From NCBI RefSeq assembly GCF_028201475.1, contig NZ_CP116383.1, positions 1,302,001 through 1,366,000 of the forward strand: a stretch of 64,000 bases of DNA, read 5' to 3'. The stretch is from Vibrio sp. SCSIO 43137. Lineage in GTDB: Bacteria > Pseudomonadota > Gammaproteobacteria > Enterobacterales > Vibrionaceae. A program made the translations under genes and the position numbers. Below, one piece after another: positions 33,237-41,975 of the stretch; the first letter of the stretch is position 1; each line of letters begins with the position of its first letter. The notes under the pieces were generated by a model. That model was not told where the DNA came from and did not search any database. It saw nothing but the letters and a program-made list of their open reading frames with translations.

Positions 33237-33340
33237 AGGAAGTCACCGAATCAAGAGAACAAGCCTAAATTACGCTTTTGATTTTCAACAGCAATCAGGT
33301 CGCAGTGGGATTACGATCGATGTATCAAAGGGTAATACTA

Positions 33341-33363
33341 AGTTCATACTTTACGGTGTGTGT
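33341..33363 (+). repeat. Left fragment of the 36-bp repeat split by the IS
   Basis: The 23 bases AGTTCATACTTTACGGTGTG plus TGT equal the end of the 36-bp unit found intact at 34801-34872. The unit is completed by GTCCCC on the far side of the insertion element. Confidence 0.9.
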
Positions 33364-33442
33364 TGAGATGGTCACTCCGCAACCGGCATCGCAATGTGCC
33401 AAGATTGAAGTGTTACAGCGACAATCTAACGGAGTGACCATT

Positions 33443-34468
33443 ATGAAATGTAGTGTTATTAGTATCGATTTAGCAAAGAATGTCTTTCAAATTTGCGCAC
33501 TCAGTAACGAAAGAACAGTCTTGTTCAACAAGAAAGTAAAACGCTCTAACTTGCTGCATGAGCTACGACAGTTCGAACCGACTCTGGTCGTTATGGAAGC
33601 CTGCTACTCTTCCAACCCTTGGGGGCGTCGTATTCAGAAGCTCGGCCATACCGTTAAGTGTATTCCTGCTTTTGCGGTGAAGCCGTTCGTTATTGGCAAT
33701 AAAAACGACAACAACGATGCACTGGCAATCGCTGAAGCCTCATTCCGGCCAACACTGCGTTTTGTTCCCATCAAATCGATTGAGCAACAAGATGTTCAGT
33801 CTCTTCATAAAATCAGGGAGTTACTCATTAAGCAGCGTGGTGCTTGGATGAACCAGCTCAGGGGATTACTTGCCGAGTATGGTGAAGTACTTCCCAAGGG
33901 CATTGCGCATATAAAACGTCAGTTACCTTTAATTTTAGAAGATAACAGCAATGAACTGACGCCTGTCTCGCGTGGTTTTATCACCAGAATTGCGCTTAAT
34001 ATTCGCTTATGCTCTAAGCAGATTAAAGACATCGAAATAGAATTACAGCATCTTCTTGCCCAGCGAAATGACTATCAAAGGCTGCTTAATGTTCCCGGAG
34101 TTGGGCCGATAGTGGCCTCAGCACTTCTGGCTTATATCAATGACATTGGTTGCTTTAAAAATGGCCGCCAGTTCGCCGCCTGGGTTGGATTAACGCCTCG
34201 ACAATACGCCAGTGGAGATATCAACCGGCTGGGTAAAATCAGCAAACGGGGAAACCGGACACTCAGAAAGCTTCTCATTCATGGAGCGCGAGCAATACTA
34301 AGCAGAAGCTCGGGCAAAGACGACCGCCTCAGCCAGTGGATGAATGGCTTAAAAGAGCGTATGCACCCATGTAAATGTACCGTAGCTTTAGCTAATAAGC
34401 TTGCTCGTATTATCTGGGTGGTATTAGCAACGAAAACAGAGTTCCAAGCTTCTAAAGCATGTGCTTAG
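33443..34468 (+). CDS. IS110-family (IS1111 group) transposase
   Basis: The start is ATG 33443, behind GGAG, giving 341 residues. The N-terminal DEDD RuvC-like domain opens with SIDLAKNVFQICAL and includes VVMEACYSSNPWGRRI and NKNDNNDALAIAEA, which carry the acidic residues. The C-terminal transposase_20 domain shows LLNVPGVGPIVASALLA near 215 and AAWVGLTPRQYASGD near 250, with the conserved catalytic serine region following (ILSRSSGKDD). IS110 recombinases insert by an RNA-guided mechanism without target duplication. The gene is complete. Confidence 0.93.
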   Translation: MKCSVISIDLAKNVFQICALSNERTVLFNKKVKRSNLLHELRQFEPTLVVMEACYSSNPWGRRIQKLGHTVKCIPAFAVKPFVIGNKNDNNDALAIAEASFRPTLRFVPIKSIEQQDVQSLHKIRELLIKQRGAWMNQLRGLLAEYGEVLPKGIAHIKRQLPLILEDNSNELTPVSRGFITRIALNIRLCSKQIKDIEIELQHLLAQRNDYQRLLNVPGVGPIVASALLAYINDIGCFKNGRQFAAWVGLTPRQYASGDINRLGKISKRGNRTLRKLLIHGARAILSRSSGKDDRLSQWMNGLKERMHPCKCTVALANKLARIIWVVLATKTEFQASKACA

Positions 34469-34544
34469 TTAGCAACACAAAATACTGAAAACCAGACAAC
34501 AAACAGGAAACGGTAGCAACACAGTTAATGAAAAAACGGCATTC

Positions 34545-34676
34545 GCCCTGTTTAGAACCTCGTCGAGGACAACTGCTTGATAGTGAAAGCATAGTGTGTG
34601 TAACAGGCAAACAGGGCTCTTGAATCTCATTAGGGCGCTTCGCACTAAAGCGAAACAGAGACGCCGGATATATGTC
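34545..34676 (+). ncRNA. Candidate bridge RNA/seekRNA of the IS1111-type element
   Basis: The 3' noncoding end can fold into two guide-bearing loops. Loop 1 is closed by a perfect stem GCCCTGTTT (34545-34553) / AAACAGGGC (34609-34617) with an inner stem TGCTT/AAGCA (34574-34578, 34587-34591). Between the stems lie CGAGGAC (34564-34570), complementary with one mismatch to target GTCCCCG, and GTGTGTGT (34594-34601), identical to the left target plus core GT. Loop 2 has inner stem GGCG/CGCC and TTCGC/GCGAA. It is flanked by ATCTCA (34624-34629), complementary to left end TGAGAT, and ATATATGT (34668-34675), identical to the right end plus core GT. True transcript ends are unknown. Confidence 0.65.
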
Positions 34677-34800
34677 AAAAGACCGTATTCTTAACTGATG
34701 CCAATACCATTAATCAGGTGAATCTTATGTAACGGACAAACGACTATGGCTTTGTAACTAACAAACCTTCAATCTTTACTTGATTGGAGTGACCATATAT

Positions 34801-34887
34801 GTCCCCGTTAAAAAGAGTTCATACTTTACGGTGTGTGTCCCCGTTAAAAAGAGTTCATACTTTACGGTGTATGTCCCCGTTAAAAAG
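34801..34887 (+). repeat. 36-bp tandem REP-like array (2.4 units)
   Basis: GTCCCC occurs at 34801, 34837 and 34873, an exact 36-base period. The units are near identical; one base differs in the second (GGTGTATGTCCCC rather than GGTGTGTGTCCCC). The inner GGTG..TGTCCC resembles the reverse complement of the dispersed GGGACAGGCACC motif. With the left fragment at 33341 the array had at least three copies before the IS arrived. Confidence 0.9.
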
Positions 34888-34963
34888 GGCACTATCAAAA
34901 CATTATGGAAAAAACTGTACTAGTCTCCATATTGAGTCGTCAACGTTAAACAGGTCCTGAGCT

Positions 34964-35767
34964 ATGTTGTTAAAGCCTTTATTTGTTTGCTGGTTAACCG
35001 CATTTATCTGTGCTGTGTTTCCATCTCTTCTGATTGCAAAGGAAGTAATCAGAATTGCCTCTGGCGACTGGGCCCCTTACTTATCACAAAATCTTCAACA
35101 TGGTGGTCTGGCGACAGATATTGTCCGGCATGCCTTCGCCCGTGTGGGTGTTGAAACTGAGTTTGGTTATTTCCCCTGGAAGCGCTCCTATCGTTACGCT
35201 GTGAATGGCAAAGGAGAGCATGGTGAGACGTGGCATGCCACCTCTCTATGGCTTTATTCCGACGAGAGAAACAAAGAGTTGGAATATAGTGATGCCGTTA
35301 TTGAAACTCAGGAGGTTCTGTTTTATCTGAAATCTGATCCCATTATCTGGGAGAACGACAGTGATCTTAAAGGCTTATTGGTCGGTGGTACAGAATACAC
35401 GCCTTACCCCAAGTTTGAAGGGTTGCAAAAACAGGGTATTTTGAAACTGATTCGAGCCGGTGATGATGACAAGTCAATGCAAAGGCTGATATTCAGAAAC
35501 CTAGACGCAGTAATTATTATGAAAGAGGTCGGTTTCTACTATTTGCAACACCGCCTTGATAAGGAACGCAGAGAACAGATCGCTTATCTGCCTAAGTCTG
35601 CACAGGACAGAAAAATGTATCTGTTATTTTCAAGAAACCGCCCTGAGAACCAGAAACTGATAAAACTTTTCAATAAGGGATTGAAATTGATTAAACAAGA
35701 GGGCAGATATGAGGAGTTATACCAGAAGTTCAGAGAAGGCAACTATAGCCATATCGGGCGGAAGTAA
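34964..35767 (+). CDS. Periplasmic solute-binding protein, family 3 type
   Basis: The 267-residue product has a signal peptide (FVCWLTAFICAVFPSLLIA). It has a two-lobe binding fold: IRIASGDWAPYLSQN, GYFPWKRSYRYAVNGKGE, and a C-terminal FNKGLKLIKQEGRYEELYQK helix. It is in the same broad family as the 21903-22745 product and likewise lacks transport partners. Ligand unknown. The IS-split repeat array lies directly upstream, so its promoter may have been altered by the insertion. Confidence 0.8.
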   Translation: MLLKPLFVCWLTAFICAVFPSLLIAKEVIRIASGDWAPYLSQNLQHGGLATDIVRHAFARVGVETEFGYFPWKRSYRYAVNGKGEHGETWHATSLWLYSDERNKELEYSDAVIETQEVLFYLKSDPIIWENDSDLKGLLVGGTEYTPYPKFEGLQKQGILKLIRAGDDDKSMQRLIFRNLDAVIIMKEVGFYYLQHRLDKERREQIAYLPKSAQDRKMYLLFSRNRPENQKLIKLFNKGLKLIKQEGRYEELYQKFREGNYSHIGRK

Positions 35768-35840
35768 GCCAGAGGTCAGATTTATCCTATAAGATGATTT
35801 TCCCTTTTGAATTACCCGCAGAGACCTATAAGGGAAATCT

Positions 35841-37637
35841 ATGTCTGAAAACAGTTTCGATTCATCGGTGGTTACCGGAAACAAAAACAATAAACGACTC
35901 TCCATTTTGCTGAAACTGTTGCAGTTTGTCCGTCCATATAAGTTAAGAATAGCTGCCGCGCTTATTGCACTGGTTTTTACTGCTTCGGTGATGCTTTCTG
36001 TGGGGCAGGGGGTAAGAGTATTAATCGATCAGGGCTTTGCCCAGCAGTCGCTGGAGCAGCTCAAAAATGCGGTGCTGTTTATTTTTGTTGTGACTGTCCT
36101 GATTGCAGCCGGCACTTTTGCCCGTTTTTATCTGGTTTCATGGCTGGGGGAGCGGGTCAGTGCCGATATCCGTAAAGCGGTGTTTAACCATGTAATTACC
36201 CTGCATCCAAGCTACTTTGAGACTAGTGGTAGCGGTGACATTATGTCCCGTCTGACTACAGATACCACCTTGCTGCAAAGTATTATCGGTTCTTCATTTT
36301 CTATGGCGATGCGTAGTGTGCTGATGTTTATCGGTGCGCTGGTAATGCTGTTTGCCACTAATATTAAGCTGACCTTGATTGTTCTGGCGTCTGTCCCTTT
36401 TATTTTGCTGCCGATTTTGATTTATGGCCGCAGAGTGCGGGCGTTGTCGAGGAAAAGTCAGGACTCTATGTCAGATGTCGGCAGCTACGCCGGGGAAGCC
36501 ATTGAGCATATCAAAACTGTTCAGAGTTATGTGCGCGAGTCGCAGGAGAAGGTCTCTTTCGCACAAGAAGTAGAAGCTGCCTTTCAGGTGGGACGAAACC
36601 GCATACAGCAGCGGGCAACCCTGATTGCCGGTGTGATTATTATAGTCTTCGGCGCTATTACCGGCATGCTCTGGGTCGGCGGTAGTGATGTCATTTCCGG
36701 ACAGATGAGCGGCGGTGATCTCGGCGCTTTTGTGTTTTATTCCATTTTGGTGGCTTCTTCTCTGGCGACCATTTCTGAAGTGTTGGGTGAGCTGCAACGT
36801 GCAGCGGGTGCAACAGAGCGTCTTATCGAAGTGCTTCAGGTTGAGAGCCATATTCTTGCACCTGTGGAAAATGCGGCTGACGCATCAGCACTGAACGCAG
36901 AAATTAGCTTTAGCGATGTTAACTTCTGCTATCCGTCCCGTCCGGCTCAGCCGGCAATCGCTAACCTTTCCCTGAAGGCAGAAAAGGGCAAGGTGTTGGC
37001 TCTGGTTGGCCCTTCCGGTGCGGGAAAAACCACGCTGTTTGAGCTGTTACAACGATTTTATGACCCCCAGTCCGGCTCTATTGAGTTTGGCGGCACCGAT
37101 ATTCGTCAGTTGGATCCTACCGACCTGCGCAGACAGATGGCACTGGTTCCTCAGCAACCGGCGCTGTTTAGCAGTGATGTTATGCACAATATCCGCTACG
37201 GTAATCCTCAGGCATCTGATGAAGAGGTGATAGAGGCAGCCAAAAAAGCTAACGCTCATGAATTTATAATGCAGCTTCCTGAGGGGTATGGCAGTTTTCT
37301 GGGTGAACGGGGAGTCCGGTTATCCGGCGGGCAGAAGCAGCGTATTGCCATTGCCAGAGCGATTCTGAAAGACCCTCATATTCTTCTGCTGGATGAAGCG
37401 ACCAGTGCGCTGGACAGCGAGAGTGAACACCATGTTCAGAAAGCACTGGAGCAACTTATGAAAGACCGCACCACGCTAATTATTGCCCACAGGTTGTCGA
37501 CCATACAGCATGCTGACAAAATCGCTGTGCTGGATCAGGGGCAACTGGTCGCAACGGGTGATCATCAGACACTAATGGAGGATTGCGAACTTTACCAACG
37601 CCTTGTGGAACTTCAGTTTAAGCACCTGCAACACTGA
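35841..37637 (+). CDS. ABC exporter, MsbA/multidrug type (fused TMD-NBD)
   Basis: The product is 598 residues. Six helices span about 25-320, with coupling segments around IRKAVFNHVITLHPSYFE. The ATPase (about 350-590) has Walker A GPSGAGKTTLFE, signature LSGGQKQRIAIARAI, Walker B ILLLDEATSALD and an H-loop IIAHRLST. It should work as a homodimer flipping lipid or exporting a hydrophobic compound. MsbA in vibrios is usually coupled to lpxK; here it is not, so this is more likely a multidrug or peptide-type exporter. It sits 78 bases before a B12-radical SAM gene on the same strand. Confidence 0.9.
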   Translation: MSENSFDSSVVTGNKNNKRLSILLKLLQFVRPYKLRIAAALIALVFTASVMLSVGQGVRVLIDQGFAQQSLEQLKNAVLFIFVVTVLIAAGTFARFYLVSWLGERVSADIRKAVFNHVITLHPSYFETSGSGDIMSRLTTDTTLLQSIIGSSFSMAMRSVLMFIGALVMLFATNIKLTLIVLASVPFILLPILIYGRRVRALSRKSQDSMSDVGSYAGEAIEHIKTVQSYVRESQEKVSFAQEVEAAFQVGRNRIQQRATLIAGVIIIVFGAITGMLWVGGSDVISGQMSGGDLGAFVFYSILVASSLATISEVLGELQRAAGATERLIEVLQVESHILAPVENAADASALNAEISFSDVNFCYPSRPAQPAIANLSLKAEKGKVLALVGPSGAGKTTLFELLQRFYDPQSGSIEFGGTDIRQLDPTDLRRQMALVPQQPALFSSDVMHNIRYGNPQASDEEVIEAAKKANAHEFIMQLPEGYGSFLGERGVRLSGGQKQRIAIARAILKDPHILLLDEATSALDSESEHHVQKALEQLMKDRTTLIIAHRLSTIQHADKIAVLDQGQLVATGDHQTLMEDCELYQRLVELQFKHLQH

Positions 37638-37715
37638 CCCCCTAAGCAGGTAACCAAAGCTTAACTATAGTTTGCATACAGTGGCACAAGTTTAAAAGTT
37701 TACCAGGAGAGAGTG

Positions 37716-38960
37716 ATGAAAGTTGCGCTGATTAAGGCAAGTCAGGAGAGTGATTTCAAGCAATACAAAAAGTATGTCGGCGCGCCGCCACAGAGCATTT
37801 TTTCAGCTGCAGCAGCACTGGAAGGGGTTGCCGATATTGAGATGTACGATGAGACTTCCGGTAAAGCAGCCCCGGCTAAGCTGAAGGCGGAGTTAGCAGT
37901 AATTTTTATGTCTACCCCTGATGCCCTGAGAGCCTATCAGCTCGCCGATGCCTATATGGCTAAAGGAATCAAGGTTATTCTGGGAGGCCTGCATACCACC
38001 TTTATGCCACAGGAAGCTTTGCTGCATGCCCATTCAATTATTAAAGGTGAGTCCGATGCTTTGTGGCCGCAGATCCTTCTGGATGTGGCGGCCAATAAGA
38101 TGCAGCCGGTTTATCAGGCTGACCAAGCCTTTGACCTGAAACAGGTTAAGCCTTATCCCACCCGCTACCTGAATGCCGGTATCTATAAAAATATCTGGTC
38201 GGTAACGGTTTCACGGGGCTGCCGGTTTAAATGCCATTACTGCACCATTCCTAACTTCTTTAAAAACCAGACCTACAGACCTATTGGTCAGGTTGTAGAT
38301 GAAATTAAACAGAGCGGAGCGCAGTATATTGAGTTGAAAGCAGACAATCTGACCTCGGACAGGGAGTATTGTCTGGAACTGTTTGAAGCGTTGACACCTC
38401 TTAACATTCAGTGGGTTGCTGAAACTAACCTGAGATTTGCAGACGATGAAGAGCTGCTGCAACTGGCATCGAAAAGTGGTTTGATCTATCTGCTGGTAGG
38501 GCTGGAAACACCGTCAAAAAGTGCACTTAAAGAGGCATCAAAAGGGTTTAATAATATTCATAAATCTAAAGAGTACATCGATAAACTGCATCAGCATAAA
38601 ATTGTGGTGGACTCCTGTATGTTGTTTGGTTTTGATGAACACAACAAAGATATTTTTGATGACACCTGGGACTATATTCACGACGTAGAACTGGATGTCT
38701 GTCACCCGGTAATCATGATTCCGTTCCCCGGCACTCCGCTGTTTAACGATCTGGAGCAGCAAGGGCGTATTCTGACCAGAGACTGGTCGCTGTATGATGG
38801 TGTTCATGCCGTATATCAGCCACAAAACATGTCGTCTAAAGAGCTCGAGCAGGGGCATCAGAAGTTTGTGGATAGGTATTATTCCGCCACAGAATCTCTG
38901 GCGAGAAAATGGCGTCAGACCCGTCGTTTTGGTATGTCAACGGCGTATATGCTGCCATAA
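37716..38960 (+). CDS. B12-binding radical SAM protein
   Basis: I start at ATG 37716 (AGGAGA 8 bases upstream; GTG at 37713 is adjacent), giving 414 residues. The N-terminal B12-binding Rossmann-like domain (about 1-125) has VILGGLHTTFMP. The radical SAM barrel (about 155-370) has the cluster motif CRFKCHYC near 170 and VGLETPSKSALKEASKGF, an SAM-binding segment. The classic DxHxxG histidine loop is not evident, so B12 may be held base-on-free or lost. Members methylate or rearrange unactivated carbons. Substrate unknown; the exporter upstream could be a partner. Confidence 0.85.
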   Translation: MKVALIKASQESDFKQYKKYVGAPPQSIFSAAAALEGVADIEMYDETSGKAAPAKLKAELAVIFMSTPDALRAYQLADAYMAKGIKVILGGLHTTFMPQEALLHAHSIIKGESDALWPQILLDVAANKMQPVYQADQAFDLKQVKPYPTRYLNAGIYKNIWSVTVSRGCRFKCHYCTIPNFFKNQTYRPIGQVVDEIKQSGAQYIELKADNLTSDREYCLELFEALTPLNIQWVAETNLRFADDEELLQLASKSGLIYLLVGLETPSKSALKEASKGFNNIHKSKEYIDKLHQHKIVVDSCMLFGFDEHNKDIFDDTWDYIHDVELDVCHPVIMIPFPGTPLFNDLEQQGRILTRDWSLYDGVHAVYQPQNMSSKELEQGHQKFVDRYYSATESLARKWRQTRRFGMSTAYMLP

Positions 38961-38991
38961 ACTTCCAGATTCACTCACGAGAGTTATCCAG

Positions 38992-39015
38992 AGCTGTACT
39001 CTTTGTACAGCTTTT
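38992..39015 (+). terminator. Rho-independent terminator of the radical SAM gene
   Basis: AGCTGTAC-TCTTT-GTACAGCT is a perfect 8-pair hairpin running into TTTT. Confidence 0.75.
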
Positions 39016-39185
39016 GTGCCTGCAATTATCTCTGCTGCCAACCTATAAATCTGTATGAGAAAAAATAATAGTGATACAAGGCTCACCTTTGATGATACAG
39101 CCATGAATTAATTATATTTTATCTATACTTAACGGGTATAGCGCGATAATTTAGTCGTTCAGATTTTGAATCCTAAGGAGGGGAG

Positions 39186-40955
39186 ATGTTCACAAGCCGC
39201 TGGTTTGGTATTAAAAAAACCTTTCTGACTGCTGTTCTGCTTATGCTCGCTTCATTTTCCTACGCAAAGAGCATGCAGAATGTACTGGTTCTCCACTCCT
39301 ATGATGCGGCCTATGGCTGGACGGTAGATTTACAACACGGCATCGAAGATGCTATCGATTCAGCATCCCGCCCTTTAAAACTCTCAGTCGAGTATCTGGA
39401 TACTAAGCGAATCAATAACCCGCGTTATTACGCTAATATGCGTGAGTATATCCGTTATAAGTACAGCAATTACCATTTTGACGGTGTCATCATCACCGAC
39501 GATAACGCCCTGACCTTTTTCAATAGTCTGGATTTAGCCAACCTGAAACGTCTGCCGACGGTTGCAGTAGGTATTAATAACCTTGATGCCAATCTTTACT
39601 CTTCTACTGAGAAGGGAACGGTGATTTATGAGCACGATTATATTGCTGAAAATCTGAGGCTGATAAAACAGGTAAGGCCCAACCTTGAGAAGCTCTACTT
39701 TCTTTCAGATTACGGTGTCACTTCAAAAATTACCCGCCTGAAAGTATTAGAAGAACTGACCAGACATACGGACATAAAATTAGTTGAGATCCGCAACCAG
39801 AGTCTGGCACAGGCCGGGAAGACGCTGTCAAAAATTTCACCAGACGATGCTGTTTTGCTCACTCACTTCAATACCGAAATCAATATGGGGACCTTTTATG
39901 GCTATGATGAGGTAGCCCGATTTATTTCCGAAAAAAGTGCCGCACCCATTTTTGTGTTCTGGGAGTTTTACATTAAAGGCGATGTACTGGGCGGCTATGT
40001 AAACCGATCTTATAAAATGGGAGTGCAGGCGGTTGAGATTTTAGGCGCTAAACTGGATGACCCCCTCGAAATATCAATAGAGGTTAAGGATGAACATGCA
40101 GTGGTGTTTAACCATTCGGCATTGAACCGGTTTGATATCGGAAACGAGTTCATTCCTAAAGGCACAGTAATTCTGGGTAAACCCTCCTCTTATTTTCAGG
40201 AGAATATGGCGATACTTTCTGTCTCAGGTGCCATTATTCTATTGCTGTTTATGGTGATAGTGTCACTGCTGTCCCTGCTTAAACAGAAGAAGCGCCAGTG
40301 CCGGCAGCAAACGGATGTTCTGCTAAAACAAACAACCGGTCTTGAAGCTCACGGCGAGCTGGTGGCGGTACTCAGCGATGCTATTGAAAACCGTCCCGGT
40401 GAAGGGGGAAGGCATGTTCTCAGAGTGGCAAAAATGTCCTCCCGTCTGGCCATGTATGCCGGCCTGACGCTTCAGGAACAGGAGATGATAGAAAAGATCA
40501 GTACCGTGCATGATATTGGTAAGATAGGCGTGCCTGAATCAATCCTGAATAAGCCCGGAAAGCTATCAGCAGACGAGTGGCAGATGGTTCAGAACCATAC
40601 CAAGGTCGGTCATAAGATTTTATCTATGATCGATGATGAGCAGATGAAACTGGCTGCTGCCGTTGCTCTTGATCATCATGAGCATTGGAATGGTAATGGT
40701 TACCCTCATGGTAAATCTGAGTATTCCATCCACATTTTTGCCCGGATAATTACTATTGTCGATGTGTTCGATGTGCTTCTTACCAAGCGCTGCTATAAAG
40801 AAGCATGGACCATTATTGAAGTGATTGATTATATAAAATCACGCGGTGGAGAGCAGTTTGATCCCCATCTTGCAGAGCTGTTTTTAGAACATATTAATGA
40901 CTTTATTCAGATTCGGGATCTGTATACCGATGGTAGTGAGCTGCCGGCTGATTAA
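39186..40955 (+). CDS. Periplasmic ABC-type binding domain fused to HD-GYP phosphodiesterase
   Basis: The product is 589 residues, with AGGAGGGGAG before the ATG. A signal/anchor covers about 8-28. A periplasmic domain (about 30-330) resembles the ABC-type substrate-binding family of PF04392 (VLVLHSYDAAYGWTVDLQHG, then GVIITDDNA). One helix near 342-365 crosses the membrane. The cytoplasmic HD-GYP domain (about 395-580) has VHDIGKIGVPESILNKPG and HHEHWNGNGYPHG; the usual Asp before GxGYP is Asn. HD-GYP proteins hydrolyse c-di-GMP. It should couple an external small ligand to c-di-GMP breakdown. Activity depends on metal residues that appear present. Confidence 0.85.
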   Translation: MFTSRWFGIKKTFLTAVLLMLASFSYAKSMQNVLVLHSYDAAYGWTVDLQHGIEDAIDSASRPLKLSVEYLDTKRINNPRYYANMREYIRYKYSNYHFDGVIITDDNALTFFNSLDLANLKRLPTVAVGINNLDANLYSSTEKGTVIYEHDYIAENLRLIKQVRPNLEKLYFLSDYGVTSKITRLKVLEELTRHTDIKLVEIRNQSLAQAGKTLSKISPDDAVLLTHFNTEINMGTFYGYDEVARFISEKSAAPIFVFWEFYIKGDVLGGYVNRSYKMGVQAVEILGAKLDDPLEISIEVKDEHAVVFNHSALNRFDIGNEFIPKGTVILGKPSSYFQENMAILSVSGAIILLLFMVIVSLLSLLKQKKRQCRQQTDVLLKQTTGLEAHGELVAVLSDAIENRPGEGGRHVLRVAKMSSRLAMYAGLTLQEQEMIEKISTVHDIGKIGVPESILNKPGKLSADEWQMVQNHTKVGHKILSMIDDEQMKLAAAVALDHHEHWNGNGYPHGKSEYSIHIFARIITIVDVFDVLLTKRCYKEAWTIIEVIDYIKSRGGEQFDPHLAELFLEHINDFIQIRDLYTDGSELPAD

Positions 40956-40982
40956 ATCGCTTTTTCCCAACCTTTGAACTTT

Positions 40983-41020
40983 CGCACAGACTGTTAGGAA
41001 CAGATTGTACAGACTGTGCG
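40983..41020 (+). repeat. Imperfect inverted repeat in the fructokinase leader
   Basis: CGCACAGACTGT and ACAGACTGTGCG pair at 11 of 12 positions around 14 bases and end 31 bases before the ROK gene. There is no T run. It may be an operator or a leader hairpin. Confidence 0.4.
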
Positions 41021-41051
41021 GATAATCCTTCCTACTTTAGTGAGAACAAAA

Positions 41052-41975
41052 ATGAGAATTGGCATAGATCTGGGTGGAACCAAGATAGAGGTTATTGCGC
41101 TGTCTGATGACGGTAGTGAACTGTTCCGTAAACGGGTGGATACCCCGAAGGGTTCTTATCCTCAGACGCTTCAGGCGATAACCGGTCTGGTGGATGATGC
41201 GGAGTCAGCCACAGGCCAGCGTGGTACAGTGGGCATCGGCATTCCCGGAACCATCTCCCCGTACTCAAAAGTGGTGAAGAACGCCAACTCTGTCTGGCTC
41301 AATGGTCAGCCTCTTGATGTCGATTTATCAGAGATGTTAGGCCGCGAGGTGAGGGTAGCCAACGATGCAAACTGTATGGCGGTATCGGAAGCAACCGATG
41401 GTGCTGGCCAGGGTTATAGTGTGGTGTTAGCGCTTATTCTGGGAACCGGTGCCGGTGCCGGAATTGTCGTCAATGGCGCTCCTCATATCGGCGGAAATGG
41501 TATCGGCGGAGAGTGGGGACACAACCCTATGCCCTGGCTGGACGATGAAGAGCGGACATTTTCTGATGCGACTCCTTGCTACTGTGGCAGAAAAGCTTGT
41601 GTTGAACAGTTTGTTTCCGGCACCGGATTATGTGCGGACTATGAAAGAAGAACCGGCGTGAAACTTAAAGGCAAAGAGATATCAGAGTTAGCTGATCAAG
41701 GCGATGAGATTGCGCTTCAGACTCTTGAGGCTTATGAGCGCCGCCTTGCTAAATCAATTGCTGCAACCATTAACTTGCTTGACCCGGACGTAATTGTCCT
41801 TGCCGGCGGAGTCTGCAATATTGAGCGCCTGTACGATAATGTTCCGGCATTGCTGCCGGAATATACCTTTGGAGGGGAGTGTCATACACCGATTAAAGCG
41901 GCTGTACACGGTGACTCCAGCGGTGTCCGAGGTGCAGCATGGCTCTGGCCTGCCACACCAGAGCAGAAATCTTAG
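41052..41975 (+). CDS. mak: ROK-family fructokinase
   Basis: The 307-residue product runs from ATG 41052, where the ROK phosphate loop begins at once ([17 protein letters not shown]). It has [20 protein letters not shown] near 135-155 with the catalytic region, [10 protein letters not shown], and the zinc motif [15 protein letters not shown] near 180. These match Mak (YajF) fructokinases of about 302 residues. It should phosphorylate fructose, or possibly mannose or glucose, with ATP. It converges with the CoA-transferase B gene with no gap. Unlike the 4406-5281 protein, its catalytic motifs are intact. Confidence 0.88.
   Translation: MRIGIDLGGTKIEVIALSDDGSELFRKRVDTPKGSYPQTLQAITGLVDDAESATGQRGTVGIGIPGTISPYSKVVKNANSVWLNGQPLDVDLSEMLGREVRVANDANCMAVSEATDGAGQGYSVVLALILGTGAGAGIVVNGAPHIGGNGIGGEWGHNPMPWLDDEERTFSDATPCYCGRKACVEQFVSGTGLCADYERRTGVKLKGKEISELADQGDEIALQTLEAYERRLAKSIAATINLLDPDVIVLAGGVCNIERLYDNVPALLPEYTFGGECHTPIKAAVHGDSSGVRGAAWLWPATPEQKS

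Larger units (their letters stand above)
33362..34800 (+). mobile_element. IS110-family element, IS1111 group, intact
   Basis: The ends were placed by joining the flanks: sequence up to 33361 plus sequence from 34801 restores a perfect 36-bp repeat unit, so the insert is about 1439 bases (ambiguous by about 2). Subterminal inverted repeats are ATGGTCACTCC (33368-33378) and GGAGTGACCAT (34786-34796), a feature of the IS1111 group. The second orientation also occurs just before the transposase ATG as CGGAGTGACCAT (33430-33441). There is no target duplication. A GT dinucleotide is present at both ends and in the target, and is the likely crossover core. Confidence 0.85.
34469..34963 (+). other. 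Noncoding stretch: IS 3' end, repeat array, then promoter
   Basis: This has no gene. The first 330 bases are the element's noncoding end with the candidate guide RNA. Next come the 36-bp repeats to 34887. The remaining 76 bases should hold the promoter of the solute-binding gene at 34964. Confidence 0.7.

Noticed and set aside
34801..34887. Tandem 36-base repeats as a CRISPR array
   Set aside because: The units are contiguous with no unique spacers, and no cas gene is present.
39123..39141. CTATAC/GTATAG inverted repeat before the HD-GYP gene
   Set aside because: Only 6-base arms in AT-rich sequence; likely chance.
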